Shown: positions 1 to 8,908, counted from the stretch's first letter. The stretch: DNA of 64,000 nt from Urbifossiella limnaea (GCF_007747215.1 NZ_CP036273.1:3518322-3582321); one strand, 5' to 3'. The notes: generated by a model not told the origin, from the letters alone. Translations and numbers: made by a program.

Positions 1-1
1 G

Positions 2-1348
2 CGCGGGCCGACCCGGCCGAAGGGCGGACGCCGCAACGCCCCGCCCGAGGAGTGGGTGTGCCTGCTCCGGGACAAGGTGCCGGCGTACATCTCGTGGGAG
101 CAGTACGAGGAGACCCGGCGTCGGTCGTCGGCGAACGATCGCGGGGGTGGGTCGAAGCAGGCCACGGGTCGGGCGCCGACGCTCCTCAACGGGATCGTGC
201 GGTGCGGCCGGTGCGGCCGGGCGATGGGGGCGCGGAACGCGCGGGCGTCGGCCAACCCGCGGTACGCCTGCGACTGGGAGTTCCGGGAGTACGGCGGGCC
301 GCGGTGCCAGAGCCTGGTGGCCGCGTACCCGGACCGGCTGGTCGAGTCGGTCCTCAAGGCGGTCGAGCCGGCGTCGCTGGAGCTGAGCCTGCGGGCGACC
401 GAGCGGGCCGAGCAGGACCGGGAGCGGCTGCACGCCCACTGGAAGCAGCGGCTGGAGCGGGCCGGGTACGAGGCGGACCGGGCGCGGCGGCAGTACGACG
501 CGGTGGACCCGGAGAACCGGCTGGTGGCCCGGGCGCTGGAGCGGCAGTGGGAGGCAAAGCTGGTCGAGCAGCAACGGCTGGCGGAGGACTACGCCCGGTT
601 CCAGGCCGAGCGGCCGCGGCACCTCAGCGCCGCCGACCGGGAGCGGATCGTGGCGCTGGCGGCCGACCTGCCGGGGCTGTGGCACAGCCGAACGACGACC
701 GGGGGCGACCGGCGGGCCGTCGTCCGGCTCCTGATCGAGCGTGTAGAGTTGGCGCGGCACGGCGAGACGGAACGGGCCGATGTGACGGTCCACTGGCGTG
801 GCGGGTTGGTGACGCGACACGAGATCCGCCAAGGGCTGCGGGCCTACCGAGCGCTCGGCGGGTTGGCGCAGCTCCGCGAGCGCATCCTGGAGCTGCGGGG
901 CGACGGTCATACCGCGGATGCAATCGCCGAGGTGCTCAACCGCGAGGGGCACCGGGTGGCGCGCGGTGACGGGTTCACCGGTGACCGGGTGCGTCAGTTG
1001 TTGGCCCGGTTCGGGCAGACGGGCGTCCCACCGGGAGTGCGGGACGCGAGCGACCTGCCGGGGGTCGACGAGTGCTGGCTGCCGGAGTTGGCGAAGCGTC
1101 TGGGTGTGAAGCCGATCGTGGTGCACCGGTGGCGGTGGTCGGGGTGGCTACACGCGCGACAGTTGCGGGGCGAGAATGGGAGGTGGATCGTGTGGGCCGA
1201 CGCGGCGGAACTCAAGCGACTCCGCCGACTGCGTGCGTTCGAGATCAAGCACCACGGCCGGCGGACGCCCTCGCCAGATCTGACCGTACCGGCGAGGCGA
1301 CCGGGTCCGAGGGGTGCGACAACGCATTCGCAGAGTGGAGGGAACTGA
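2..1348 (+). CDS. Large serine recombinase, C-terminal part (5' end outside window)
   Basis: The reading frame is already open at the left window edge, so the catalytic serine domain lies upstream and is not visible. The visible 448 codons fit the C-terminal half of a large serine recombinase. They show a zinc-ribbon with a CGRCG pair (nt ~204-218) and further cysteines near nt 268 and 304. A long Arg/Glu-rich coiled coil follows (nt ~390-620). After it comes a segment with a helix-turn-helix look that ends near the WRWSGW stretch (nt ~1130-1150). Such proteins excise or integrate phages and mobile islands. The gene ends 16 bp before the IS3 terminal repeat. Family assignment is by layout and motifs; the missing catalytic domain leaves some doubt. 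Confidence 0.75.
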   Translation, partial: RGPTRPKGGRRNAPPEEWVCLLRDKVPAYISWEQYEETRRRSSANDRGGGSKQATGRAPTLLNGIVRCGRCGRAMGARNARASANPRYACDWEFREYGGPRCQSLVAAYPDRLVESVLKAVEPASLELSLRATERAEQDRERLHAHWKQRLERAGYEADRARRQYDAVDPENRLVARALERQWEAKLVEQQRLAEDYARFQAERPRHLSAADRERIVALAADLPGLWHSRTTTGGDRRAVVRLLIERVELARHGETERADVTVHWRGGLVTRHEIRQGLRAYRALGGLAQLRERILELRGDGHTADAIAEVLNREGHRVARGDGFTGDRVRQLLARFGQTGVPPGVRDASDLPGVDECWLPELAKRLGVKPIVVHRWRWSGWLHARQLRGENGRWIVWADAAELKRLRRLRAFEIKHHGRRTPSPDLTVPARRPGPRGATTHSQSGGN

Positions 1349-1408
1349 CCCTCCCCAAGTTTCGTGGAGTCGAAGTTAACGGTGTATGCTCCGAGGAGGA
1401 GTACACCG

Positions 1409-1705
1409 ATGGCCCGACTGCGTGCGACGTACACCGCCGAGTTCAAGCTCCGCGCGGTAAAGATGATCACCGACCAGAAGCTCTCCGTCGCCGAGGCCGC
1501 ACGCCGCCTCGGGGTCAGCGAGAACGTCCTCCACGAGTGGCGGAAGGCCCACCGGGGTCGCGGCGACGCCGCCTTCCCGGGGCACGGCAACCCGTCCCCG
1601 GCCGACGAGGAGCTCCGCCAACTCCGCGCCGAGAACGCACGACTTCGTGCCGAGCGGGACTTGTTAAAAAAGGCCGCCGCGTACTTCGCCAACCCGCCGA
1701 CCTGA
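1409..1705 (+). CDS. IS3 transposase OrfA (helix-turn-helix protein)
   Basis: OrfA of the IS3 element, 98 aa from the ATG at 1409. A strong purine-rich ribosome site (GAGGAGGA, 1393-1400) precedes that ATG, so it is preferred over an in-frame start inside the terminal repeat. The N-terminal half is the HTH_Tnp_1 type (YTAEFKLRAVKMI, then AEAARRLGVSENVLHEW). The C-terminal half is a leucine-zipper-like coiled coil (EELRQLRAENARLRAERDLLKK). OrfA binds the element ends and is normally fused to OrfB by frameshifting to give the active transposase. Confidence 0.9.
   Translation: MARLRATYTAEFKLRAVKMITDQKLSVAEAARRLGVSENVLHEWRKAHRGRGDAAFPGHGNPSPADEELRQLRAENARLRAERDLLKKAAAYFANPPT
1666..1672 (+). promoter_or_regulatory. 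Programmed -1 ribosomal frameshift site A AAA AAG
   Basis: The heptamer AAAAAAG sits in the OrfA frame exactly as A AAA AAG, the classical IS3 slippery sequence. Slipping back one base joins OrfA (ending near LLKK) to the OrfB frame that continues as GRRVLRQPADLTFRF. I see this directly in the two overlapping frames; that it is used follows from IS3 biology. Confidence 0.85.
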
Positions 1706-2577
1706 CGTTCCGGTTCGTCGCCGACCACGCCGCCGAGTGGCCGGTCGGGTGGATGTGCGACGCCCTGGAGGTGTCGGCCAGCGGGTACTACGCCTGGGCG
1801 TCACGGGCCGACAGCGCGGCCGAGCAGCGGCGGCGGGAGCTGGTCGCGGCGATCCGGGAGGTCCACGCCGAGGTGAGGGAGCGGTACGGCAGCCCGCGCA
1901 TGACCGCCGAGTTGAACGCCCGGGGTCAGGCGTGCTCGGAGAACACCGTGGCCAAGCTCATGACGGCCCACGAAATCCGGGCGAGAACGCCGCGTCGGTT
2001 CGTGCGGACGACGGACTCGGGGCACGCCCACCCGGTCGCCGACAACCGACTCGACCGGGACTTCACGCCGGCCCGCCCGAACGCCGCCTGGTCGGCCGAC
2101 ATCACCTACGTCCCGACCCGCGAGGGGTGGGTGTACCTGGCCGTCGTCGAGGACCTGTTCAGCCGGATGATCGTGGGGTGGAGCATGGCGGCGACGATGG
2201 AGAGCCGGCTGGTCGTGGACGCCCTGGAGTTGGCGTTGGCCCGCCGCCGTCCCGGGGTCGGGCTGCTCGCGCACTCGGACCGCGGGAGCCAGTACGCGAG
2301 CGAGCACTACCAACGCGTCCTCACCGGGGCCGGGATCGTGTGCAGCATGAGCGGGGTGGGGCAGTGTTGGGATAACGCCCCGGTCGAGAGCTTCTTCGGC
2401 CGGCTGAAGTGCGAGGTCGGGATCGCGCCGGGCACGATGTTCGCCACCCGGGAGGACGCCCAGGCCGTGATCCTCGAGTACCTGGAAGTGTTCTACAACC
2501 GCGTCCGCCGCCACTCCTCCCTGGGGTCCGTGTCCCCCGAGGAGTTCGAGCGGACGTACCACCAGACCCACCGTTAA
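1669..2577 (+). CDS. IS3 transposase OrfB, DDE catalytic subunit
   Basis: Catalytic part of the IS3 transposase, reached from OrfA by -1 frameshifting at 1666-1672. An HTH_21-like region (EVRERYGSPRMTAELNA) comes first. The rve integrase core then carries the DDE residues: Asp in WSADITYV, Asp in AHSDRGSQY, and Glu in NAPVESFFGRLK. The C-terminus has the usual YNRVRRHSSLG motif. No start codon of its own is needed if frameshifting is used. The frame is intact to its TAA inside the right terminal repeat, so the element may still be mobile. Confidence 0.92.
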   Translation, partial: KGRRVLRQPADLTFRFVADHAAEWPVGWMCDALEVSASGYYAWASRADSAAEQRRRELVAAIREVHAEVRERYGSPRMTAELNARGQACSENTVAKLMTAHEIRARTPRRFVRTTDSGHAHPVADNRLDRDFTPARPNAAWSADITYVPTREGWVYLAVVEDLFSRMIVGWSMAATMESRLVVDALELALARRRPGVGLLAHSDRGSQYASEHYQRVLTGAGIVCSMSGVGQCWDNAPVESFFGRLKCEVGIAPGTMFATREDAQAVILEYLEVFYNRVRRHSSLGSVSPEEFERTYHQTHR

Positions 2578-2588
2578 CTTCGACTCCA

Positions 2589-3376
2589 TTTTTCTTCGGG
2601 AAGATCAGTTCGGCGAGGCCGTCGGCACGTCCTTCGTGAAGGCCCAGCCCACCGCCAGGGCCGAGCGGCGAGTTGCGTTGCAGGCATTGCTGGCGTGTCC
2701 CACCGGGTCCATCGGCTGCCTCGGCGACGACGACGTGAAGGCCGTGACGGACGACTTCCCGCACGTCATTGAGGAGCCGGTGTACTACTGCGGGTACTAC
2801 TCCCCGAAGTCATACGGCGGCAACAGCTACTTCGTCCGGCACGCCGCAGGCAACTGGCTGATCGACGCCCCGAAGTTCGTCGCCCCGCTGGTGCGGCGGC
2901 TGGAGGCGCTGGGCGGGGTCGCCCACTTCTTCCTGACGCACCGGGACGACGTGGCCGACGCCGACCGCTTCGCCGCCCACTTCCACGCCCACCGGGTCAT
3001 CCACCGGGCCGAGTTGTCCTCGCAGCCGGGTGCGGAAGTCGTCCTCGACGGCGGCGGGCCGTGGGCGTTGGCCCCCGGCTTCCTCGCCATCCCGACGCCG
3101 GGCCACACGGAGGGCCACTGCGCCTTGCTGGTCCAGGACCGCTTCCTGTTCACCGGCGACCACCTGGATTGGGACCGGGACAAACAGCGCCTTGCGGCCT
3201 CCGAGAACTACTGCTGGTACTCGTGGCCGCAGCAGGCGGATTCCATGCGGCGGCTGGCGGATTACCGCTTCGAGTGGGTGCTGCCCGGCCACGGCCAGCG
3301 GGTGCGTTTACCTGCCGACGAGATGCGGGCCGAAGTCCTGCGGCTGGCCGACGAGATGCGGAGCGGGGAAGTCTGA
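2589..3376 (+). pseudogene. Ferredoxin-like/metallo-beta-lactamase-fold hydrolase, 5' end removed by IS3
   Basis: The frame is open from the IS3 right end through 3376. The first codons (FGEAVGTSFVKAQPTARAER and ACPTGSIG) look like the second half of a ferredoxin-type domain that precedes an MBL-fold domain in related proteins. Its first cysteines would lie before the insertion and are gone. The hydrolase domain keeps a THRDDVADAD metal motif, PTPGHTEGH, TGDHLDWD and the C-terminal PGHGQRV. A GTG at 2636 could allow a 246-aa product without the Fe-S part. The missing 5' end does not appear upstream of the IS, so I call it broken. Substrate unknown. Confidence 0.75.
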
Positions 3377-3448
3377 AGGCGTGCGTCGTGGCGGAGGGAA
3401 GGGCGGTCGATACGGCCCCGGCGGTCGGTGTTCGGCCCCGCCAAGCGA

Positions 3449-3479
3449 AAACCCCACCCGATCCGATCGGGTGGGGTTT
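3449..3479. terminator. Strong hairpin terminator after the MBL-fold gene
   Basis: A 14-bp perfect stem (AAACCCCACCCGAT paired with ATCGGGTGGGGTTT) has a 3-base loop, CCG. It lies about 70 bp after the stop of the MBL-fold frame. The A-run on one side and T-run on the other would let it work in both directions. Confidence 0.75.
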
Positions 3480-3599
3480 CGTGGTGTCTTGCTCGGTCAC
3501 TTTGGGGCGGGGATTTTACACCGCCGCTTACACCAACTTTTACACTGGGGATTTGCACCAAACTCGTCGTCGCAAACCCTTATCCCCAAGACACTTACA

Positions 3600-3643
3600 A
3601 GTCGGGCTGACAGGATTCGAACCTGCGACCTCTTGGTCCCGAA
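3600..3643. repeat. Left attachment site (attL): 44-bp copy of the tRNA-Pro 3' half
   Basis: These 44 bases are identical to 62775-62818, which is the 3' half of the intact tRNA-Pro (minus strand) from the anticodon loop to the discriminator base. After base 3643 the sequence departs from the tRNA, so this is not a working tRNA gene. A tRNA 3'-end duplicate lying 59 kb from an intact tRNA with an adjacent tyrosine integrase is the usual signature of an integrated island. Confidence 0.88.
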
Positions 3644-3760
3644 GCATTCAGCAGAACAGCCGTCAGATTGGCAAAGAAGCCGTGTTCCACAAGCACTTTA
3701 CATCCCCTCTGATGGGATGGCAAGCACAGGCGAAGGAGGGCAGGGAAGGGCGGCTTGAGA

Positions 3761-3806
3761 CGGTACGGAGGGGGTTATTCGGTACATCGACGGTACAGAA
3801 CGGTAC
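3761..3806. repeat. Cluster of four CGGTAC motifs near attL
   Basis: CGGTAC occurs at 3761, 3780, 3791 and 3801, with spacings of 19, 11 and 10 bp, in noncoding DNA about 120-160 bp inside the left attachment site. The same hexamer occurs near the other end in the palindrome at 62684-62700. Such repeats could be arm-type sites for the integrase or its directionality factor. This is inference; the motif is short. Confidence 0.4.
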
Positions 3807-3886
3807 GCCACACCGCCCGACTTCATGGCCCCCACGCGTGCTGGGTGTGGCGGGTGTGATCAATGTGACGGGTGCGGGGGCCGGGC

Positions 3887-4300
3887 TCACGGCTGGAACC
3901 ACGGGTCGTCGCGGACCGACTTCAGGCACTCGTCCAGCGTCAGCCCGGCGAACAGCTGGTGCCACTTCCCGGTGTGCCGCAGGTACGCCAGGTTGAACCG
4001 CCCCACGGTGGTGTGCTCCAGCCGGGCGAAGTTCACCTCGAACGTAGGCGACGCGGCGTCGGGGAACGGGCAGGCGTAGGTGGCCACGAAGTAGAAGTAC
4101 CGGCCGTGCCACTTCGTCGAGAGCCCGGTCACGTAGTTGAACTTCGGGTTCTGCGGCGGCGGCTGCACGTACTTCGGCGTCAGGGCCGTCCCGATCAGCT
4201 CGTTCGCCTTCCGCTCGACCTCGGCCTTGAGGGCGTCCGACGCCCTGGCCCGCGGGTCGAGGCCCGGGGAGTACACCCAGGTCTTCTTCTGCTTCGCCAC
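3887..4300 (-). CDS. Conserved 137-aa protein of unknown function (copy 1)
   Basis: 137 aa from a GTG at 4300 with GGAG eight bases upstream. No known domain is recognised. It is aromatic-rich and has no signal peptide or membrane segment. Landmarks are KWHGRYFYF, TYACPFPDA, FARLEHTT, HTGKWHQL and a C-terminal DECLKSVRDDPWFQP. A second gene of exactly the same length at 36878-37291 shares this whole pattern (KWYRNYFYF, TYACPSP, FARMEP, YTGKEWV, DECLDAIRDDPWFVP). The two are clear paralogs or repeated imports. It is transcribed divergently from the DUF1016 pseudogene. Function unknown. Confidence 0.8.
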   Translation of the reverse strand: MAKQKKTWVYSPGLDPRARASDALKAEVERKANELIGTALTPKYVQPPPQNPKFNYVTGLSTKWHGRYFYFVATYACPFPDAASPTFEVNFARLEHTTVGRFNLAYLRHTGKWHQLFAGLTLDECLKSVRDDPWFQP

Positions 4301-4436
4301 GGCTTATCTCCGTGATCCGGGTGCGCGGGCCTCTGTCCCCAGCCTACCACCGGCGATCCCGCGGTTCACGCCGCCGTCGGTAGAATGGCGACCGGCTGCA
4401 CTGCGGCTCGCTCTCCGTCGTCGCCCGGAACCGTTG

Positions 4437-5584
4437 ATGCCCCGCAAGCCCGCCAAGCCTGCCGCCGAGGCCGACTACCCCGACCTGCTCGCCCGCGTCT
4501 CGGCGGTGCTGGAGCAGGGCCGGCGGTCGGCCGCCCGCACCGTCAACGCCGTCCTCGCGGCGAGCTACTGGCAGGTCGGCCGGCACGTCGTCGAGCGCGA
4601 GCAGGGCGGCCGGCGGAAGGCCGGGTACGGGGAGGAACTCCTCAAGCGGCTGACCGCCGACCTGGTGGCCCGGTTCGGCCGCGGGTTCTCCCGCCGGAAC
4701 CTGGAGCAAATGCGGGCGTTCTACCTGGGCTGGCAGTTCGGCCAGACGCCGTCCGGCAAGTCCCAGGTGCGGGTCCGCTGCGAGCTGCCTGAATCACCCC
4801 CGGCCGGAAAAGCGCAGACGGTGTCTGCGGAATTGGCCCCGGGCACCTCCCCGGTGCCCGCGGTCCCGCTCGACCCGGCGGCCACGCTGCTGGACGCGTT
4901 CCCGCTGCCGTGGTCCCACTACGTCCGGCTGATGGCCGTCCGGGACGACTTCGCCCGGTGGTTCTACGAGGACGAGGCGATCAAGGGCGGGTGGTCGGTC
5001 CGCCAGCTCGACCGGCAGGTCTCGACGCTCCTGTTCGAGCGGACCGGGGCGGCCAAGAACAAGGCCGCCGTGCTGGCCCGGGGACGGGCGGGCGACCCGG
5101 CGGACGTGGTCACCCCGGCCGAGGCGATCCGCGACCCGTACGTGCTGGAGTTCCTCGACCTCAAGGACGAGTACGCCGAGAGCGACCTGTAGGAGGCGAT
5201 CGTCCGCCACCTGGAGGCGTTCCTGCTGGAGCTGGGGACCGGGTTCACGTTCGTCGCCCGGCAGAAGCGGGTCCGGGTCGGGGACTCGTGGTACAAGATC
5301 GACCTGCTGCTGTTCCACCGGGTACTCCGGTGCCTGGTGGTGATCGACCTGAAGCTCGGGGCGTTCACCCACGCCGACGCCGGGCAGATGAACCTGTACC
5401 TGAACTACGCGAGGGAGCACCTGGTCGTGGCCGGGGAGGCCGACCCGGTCGGGCTGATCCTGTGCAGCGACAAGGACGACGCGGTGGTCCACTACGCGAT
5501 GGGCGGGATCAACGCCCGGGTGTTCGCGTCCACCTACAGGACGGTGCTCCCGGACGAGGCCACCCTGCGGCGGGAGATCCTGGC
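4437..5584 (+). pseudogene. DUF1016/YhcG-type PD-(D/E)XK nuclease, broken by an amber codon and an IS21 element
   Basis: The frame starts at ATG 4437 with the DUF1016 N-terminal domain (ASYWQVGRHVVEREQGG, then FSRRNLEQMRAFYLGWQ). It runs to an in-frame TAG at 5190 (codon 252) in ESDL*EAIVRHLEAFLLELG, where relatives have Glu or Gln. The same frame continues with the nuclease core (YKIDLLLFH, LVVIDLKLGAF, GQMNLYLNYA) to REILA. There the IS21 end (5585) replaces the last residues. Two independent lesions make it a pseudogene. DUF1016 proteins often travel with restriction or defence loci. Confidence 0.85.
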
Positions 5585-5665
5585 TGTCGATCGCGGTTTG
5601 AAACAGGGCCACTTTCGCGGTCGGAGGCGGGCCAGTCGGAGTTGCCGGGCGGAGCGAGCGGACGG

Positions 5666-6475
5666 TCATTTCGCGGCGGGCTTGTCGGGGCGGTGGACGC
5701 GGTAGGACTGGCCCTTCAGCTTCACGATGGTCGCGCCGTCGACGACGCGGTCCAGCAACGCCATCGCCAGCGGCGCGTCGCCGAGGTATTCGGCCCAGTC
5801 GCCGAAGTCGATGTTGGTGATCAGGGCGGTGGAACGCTGCTGGCTGCGGGCGTCGATGATCTTGTACCACAGGCTCGCCGCCTGCGGGCAGAGGCTGCGT
5901 TCGATGCGGTCGAAGCCGAACTCGTCGATGATCAACAGCGGGAAGCGGGCGTAGAAGCGGACGCGGTCGTGGATGGTCTGATCGGCCATCGCGGCGGTGA
6001 GGTCTTCGAGGAGGTCGCCGCTGGTGGTGTAGTACACCGCCTGTTCGAGCAGGCACGCGGCCAGGCCGATGCTCTGGATGAGCCGACTCTTCCCCAGGCC
6101 GGACTGCCCGACGAAGACGACGTTCTGGTTGCGGCGGATGAAGTCGCCCTGGGCCAGGGCCTCGATCTGCACGCGGGGGATGGCGGGGTTGAAGGTCCAG
6201 TCGAAGGTGGACAGCGGCAGGGCTTCGCGGAAGCGGGCCTGCTGGACGAGTCGCTCGATGCGACGCTCGCGGCGGAGTCCGGCCTGGTCGGCGAGCAAGC
6301 GGTGCAGGAAGTCGAGGTGCGCGAGGCCGGCATCCTGCGCCTGCTGCAAGGCCGCGTCGAGTTGCTCGGCGGTCACGGGGATGCGCAGGGTCGCGAAGTC
6401 GGCGAGGATCTGGTCACGCCGGCCCGGGGTCGCGGCCGGCGTCGTGTTCGGGGCGGTCTTCGGGCGGGGTGTCAT
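5666..6475 (-). CDS. istB: IS21 helper ATPase IstB
   Basis: 269 aa from the ATG at 6475. A longer frame upstream is only the shadow of istA. IstB is the AAA+ ATPase that helps the IstA transposase choose and activate targets. Walker A is GQSGLGKS (residues 123-130), Walker B is PLLIIDEFGFD, and the C-terminus has the conserved SQQRSTALITNIDFGDWAEY sensor region. It overlaps the 3' end of istA by 62 bp, the usual IS21 arrangement. Intact. Confidence 0.95.
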   Translation of the reverse strand: MTPRPKTAPNTTPAATPGRRDQILADFATLRIPVTAEQLDAALQQAQDAGLAHLDFLHRLLADQAGLRRERRIERLVQQARFREALPLSTFDWTFNPAIPRVQIEALAQGDFIRRNQNVVFVGQSGLGKSRLIQSIGLAACLLEQAVYYTTSGDLLEDLTAAMADQTIHDRVRFYARFPLLIIDEFGFDRIERSLCPQAASLWYKIIDARSQQRSTALITNIDFGDWAEYLGDAPLAMALLDRVVDGATIVKLKGQSYRVHRPDKPAAK

Positions 6476-7994
6476 CGCCGGGTTCCTCGGGCTCGTCGGA
6501 CGCGAGCAGGTGTTGATAGTCGCGGGTGGACCGCGGCCCGATGACATCGTCGCGCAGGGTGGGATCGAGCGAATCGCGGTGGAGTTCGGCGAGTTCGTCG
6601 AGCCGGGGCCGGGGTCGAGCCCGGGCGGCGAGGATGCGGCGGACGGCGGCGAGCGAGAAGGCGCCGAAGCGGACGGCGCGGTCGAGGGCGGCACGCACGT
6701 CGTCCCGCGTGTACTGCGCGGCCAGGGCGAGCAGGTGCTGGGCCTGCAACTTGCCCTGGATCTGCCGGGCGAGCAGGCCGTCGAGGAACGCGGTGCCGAC
6801 CGGGCCGAGGTCCGCGAAGCGTTGTCGCAACAGCCGCGTCCGCTCCTCGGGATCGCCGGTCGGATGATGGCTCTTGATCGACTGCCGCACGCCGCTGCGT
6901 GTGGCCGGCACCAGGGGGTGGCGGGCGACCTCCTCCAGACCGACCGAGTAGACGATGACCTCGCCGTCGGCGATGCGGACCGGCAGGACCTGGCCGATGA
7001 ACGACCACGGCACCGAGTAGTGGTTCAATCGGTGCGTGAGGAAGCCCTCGACGTTGACGTGGCGATAGACCACGAGAGCGGTGTCGAAGTCGCGGGTGGG
7101 GAGCGGCAGCAGGTGCGGCCGTTCGCGCTCGTGGCGGTCGCGTGGCGTCTCCCGGAAGTCGCGAATCGTGTGAACATCGGCGACCGTCGCCAGCCACCGG
7201 GCCGTCACCTCGTTGAGGTGATCGAGCGAGTCGAAGGTGCGGCCGTTGAGCAGGTTGACCTCGACGTAGTGGAACTTCCTCTCGACCTTCCCCTTGGTCT
7301 GGGGCCGTCGCACGCGGCACGCCCGGGGTCGGAAGCCGTAGTGGGTGGCGAAGGCCAGGAACTTCGGGTTGTACAGCGGCCCCTCGGCGTCGTGCCGCAA
7401 CACCACCGCCTTGAAGTTGTCGTACAGGCACGTCCGCGCCACGCCGCCCAGGTGGCGGAAGGCGTTGACGTGCTCGCGGAGCGTGGTCGGCAGGTCCGTC
7501 GACTCGACGAAGCGGAGGTACTGGCGGCGGGAGTAGCCGAGCAGGTAGCTGAACAGGTAGACGCGGCGGCGGCCTTCGCGGGTGAAGTCGAGGTCGTAGA
7601 CGCCGTGGTCCATCTGGGCCTGGTCGCCCGGTCCCGTCTCGAAGCGCGGCACGGGTGGCGGCGTGGCCCGCGGACGGAGTCGCTTCACCCGCAGGCGGAC
7701 GATCGTGTACCCGCCCGCGAAGCCGCGTGCCCGCAACTCCTGCAGGGCGCGTTCCACGGTCAGGTTCGGGTAGCGGTCGAGCAGTTCCTTCAGGATCGGC
7801 TCGTACGCGTCGAGGCGACTGCCGCGACGCGGCGGCGGATCGCCGGGACCGGTCGAGCCCGTGCGGGCGGCTTCGATCCGGGCCAGCACGCGATCGACGG
7901 TGCCGCGTGAGATCCCCAGCGAACGCGCGATCGACCGCGCCGACGCGCCCTGCTGATGCCGCTGCACGATCTCCAGCCGCGTGGCCTCGTTCAT
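6414..7994 (-). CDS. istA: IS21 transposase IstA
   Basis: 526 aa. An N-terminal helix-turn-helix (QQGASARSIARSLGISRGTV) is followed by the rve DDE core: Asp in QAQMDHGVYD, Asp in CLYDNFKAVV, and Glu in TKGKVERKFHY. A beta-barrel-like C-terminal region follows. The ATG overlaps the stop of the ParB-like gene as ATGA, so translation is probably coupled. No break is visible. Together with IstB it should move the element. Confidence 0.95.
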   Translation of the reverse strand: MNEATRLEIVQRHQQGASARSIARSLGISRGTVDRVLARIEAARTGSTGPGDPPPRRGSRLDAYEPILKELLDRYPNLTVERALQELRARGFAGGYTIVRLRVKRLRPRATPPPVPRFETGPGDQAQMDHGVYDLDFTREGRRRVYLFSYLLGYSRRQYLRFVESTDLPTTLREHVNAFRHLGGVARTCLYDNFKAVVLRHDAEGPLYNPKFLAFATHYGFRPRACRVRRPQTKGKVERKFHYVEVNLLNGRTFDSLDHLNEVTARWLATVADVHTIRDFRETPRDRHERERPHLLPLPTRDFDTALVVYRHVNVEGFLTHRLNHYSVPWSFIGQVLPVRIADGEVIVYSVGLEEVARHPLVPATRSGVRQSIKSHHPTGDPEERTRLLRQRFADLGPVGTAFLDGLLARQIQGKLQAQHLLALAAQYTRDDVRAALDRAVRFGAFSLAAVRRILAARARPRPRLDELAELHRDSLDPTLRDDVIGPRSTRDYQHLLASDEPEEPGDDTPPEDRPEHDAGRDPGPA

Positions 7995-8908
7995 GGCCGC
8001 CTCCCTTCCCGCAGCACTGCCGGACCGAGCACCCGTTCCGCCACGCGGCTCGCCTGATCCCCCAGTTGCACCAGCACCGGCTCCACGATCCGACGATCGC
8101 GGTCGGCCAGTTCGCGTTCGCCCGGCGAGACGAGCCACTGCTCCAGACGGGTCAGCACGTCCGCGGCCTGGGTCAGGTGCTTGACGAGCCAGTTGCCGGC
8201 CCGGCTCAGCCGCGGGTCGCGCAGCGCCGTCGGCACGCCGTTCACCTGCCGCAACGCCTCCCGCGGCTTCGCCAGCACGAACGCCGCCTGCTCCGGACTC
8301 GCGCCGCGAAGCAGGTCGATCACGCCGCCGACTTCCTGCGCCGTCAGCGACGCACGGCGGGTCAACGCCAGCACCGCCTCCTGGTTGCCCGCGGGCAACC
8401 GCACCAGCTGCCGCGCCAGCGCCGGGCCGAGCAGCCCCAGCCGCAGGTCCTCCACCACCGCTTCGCTCAGCCGCTCCAGCAACGCCAGCCGCCGGCACAC
8501 CCAGCTCTTGTGCTGACCCAGCAGGTGCGCCGCTTCGACCTGCGTCAACCCGTCGTCGCGGACGAGCCCCTGCACGACCCACGCTTCCTCCAGCTCCCGC
8601 GCCGCACGCTGGCCGCGGTTCAGGCCCAGGATCGCCGCCTTCGCCAGCGGCTCGTCCAGCTCCACCACCCGCACGCTCAGACTCGTCGATCCCGCCACCT
8701 GCCGCGCCGCCGCCAGGCGCTTGAAGCCGTCGAGCAACTCCAGGCCGTCGCCGCGGACGCACGCCACGACCGGCGACAACTGCCCCCAGCGACGCAGCGA
8801 ACCGGCCATCGCCTCTTCCGCGAGCGGATCGGCCAGGCGGTAGCGGCGGTAGCGTTGACCCAGTCGGTCGAGCGGCACCGGCCGCACCACGCCGTGCTCC
8901 CAGTCCAT
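7991..8908 (-). CDS. ParB/Spo0J-like nuclease-domain protein carried by the IS21 element
   Basis: 305 aa. The N-terminal third matches the ParB N-terminal domain (VPLDRLGQRYRRYRLADP, then GQLSPVVACVRGDGLELLDG and FKRLAAARQV). A KorB-type helix-turn-helix follows (LTQVEAAHLLGQHKSWVCRRLALL). A helical C-terminus lacks any obvious ParB dimer domain. Its stop overlaps the istA start, so it belongs to the IS21 operon. No parA lies nearby, which argues against chromosome or plasmid partition. A role in element regulation or target choice is possible but unproven. Confidence 0.85.
   Translation of the reverse strand: MDWEHGVVRPVPLDRLGQRYRRYRLADPLAEEAMAGSLRRWGQLSPVVACVRGDGLELLDGFKRLAAARQVAGSTSLSVRVVELDEPLAKAAILGLNRGQRAARELEEAWVVQGLVRDDGLTQVEAAHLLGQHKSWVCRRLALLERLSEAVVEDLRLGLLGPALARQLVRLPAGNQEAVLALTRRASLTAQEVGGVIDLLRGASPEQAAFVLAKPREALRQVNGVPTALRDPRLSRAGNWLVKHLTQAADVLTRLEQWLVSPGERELADRDRRIVEPVLVQLGDQASRVAERVLGPAVLREGRRP

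Larger units (their letters stand above)
1365..2588 (+). mobile_element. IS3-family insertion sequence, 1224 bp
   Basis: Perfect 20-bp terminal inverted repeats bound the element. The left copy is at 1365-1384 and reads TGGAGTCGAAGTTAACGGTG; its exact reverse complement is at 2569-2588. Between them lie an OrfA and an OrfB in relative frame -1, the standard IS3 plan. The OrfB stop codon lies inside the right repeat. The flanking bases (TTCG left, TTTT right) show no 3-4 bp target duplication, so the two flanks may have been rearranged after insertion. The right flank is the interior of a metallo-beta-lactamase-fold gene, which the element truncates. Confidence 0.93.

Noticed and set aside
1361-2592. 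Target-site duplication for the IS3 element
   Set aside because: The bases next to the two ends differ (TTCG and TTTT), so no duplication can be claimed.
3600-3643. tRNA-like sequence taken as a second tRNA-Pro gene
   Set aside because: Only the 3' half matches; the D-arm and 5' acceptor strand are missing, so it cannot fold as a tRNA. It fits an att site.
5190-5192. In-frame TAG in the DUF1016 gene as a pyrrolysine codon
   Set aside because: Pyrrolysine use is not expected here, the residue is not catalytic, and the gene is also cut by an IS. A nonsense mutation is simpler.
7991-8908. ParB-like gene as part of a plasmid partition locus
   Set aside because: No parA or parS-like cluster is nearby, and the gene is coupled to istA inside the IS21 element.
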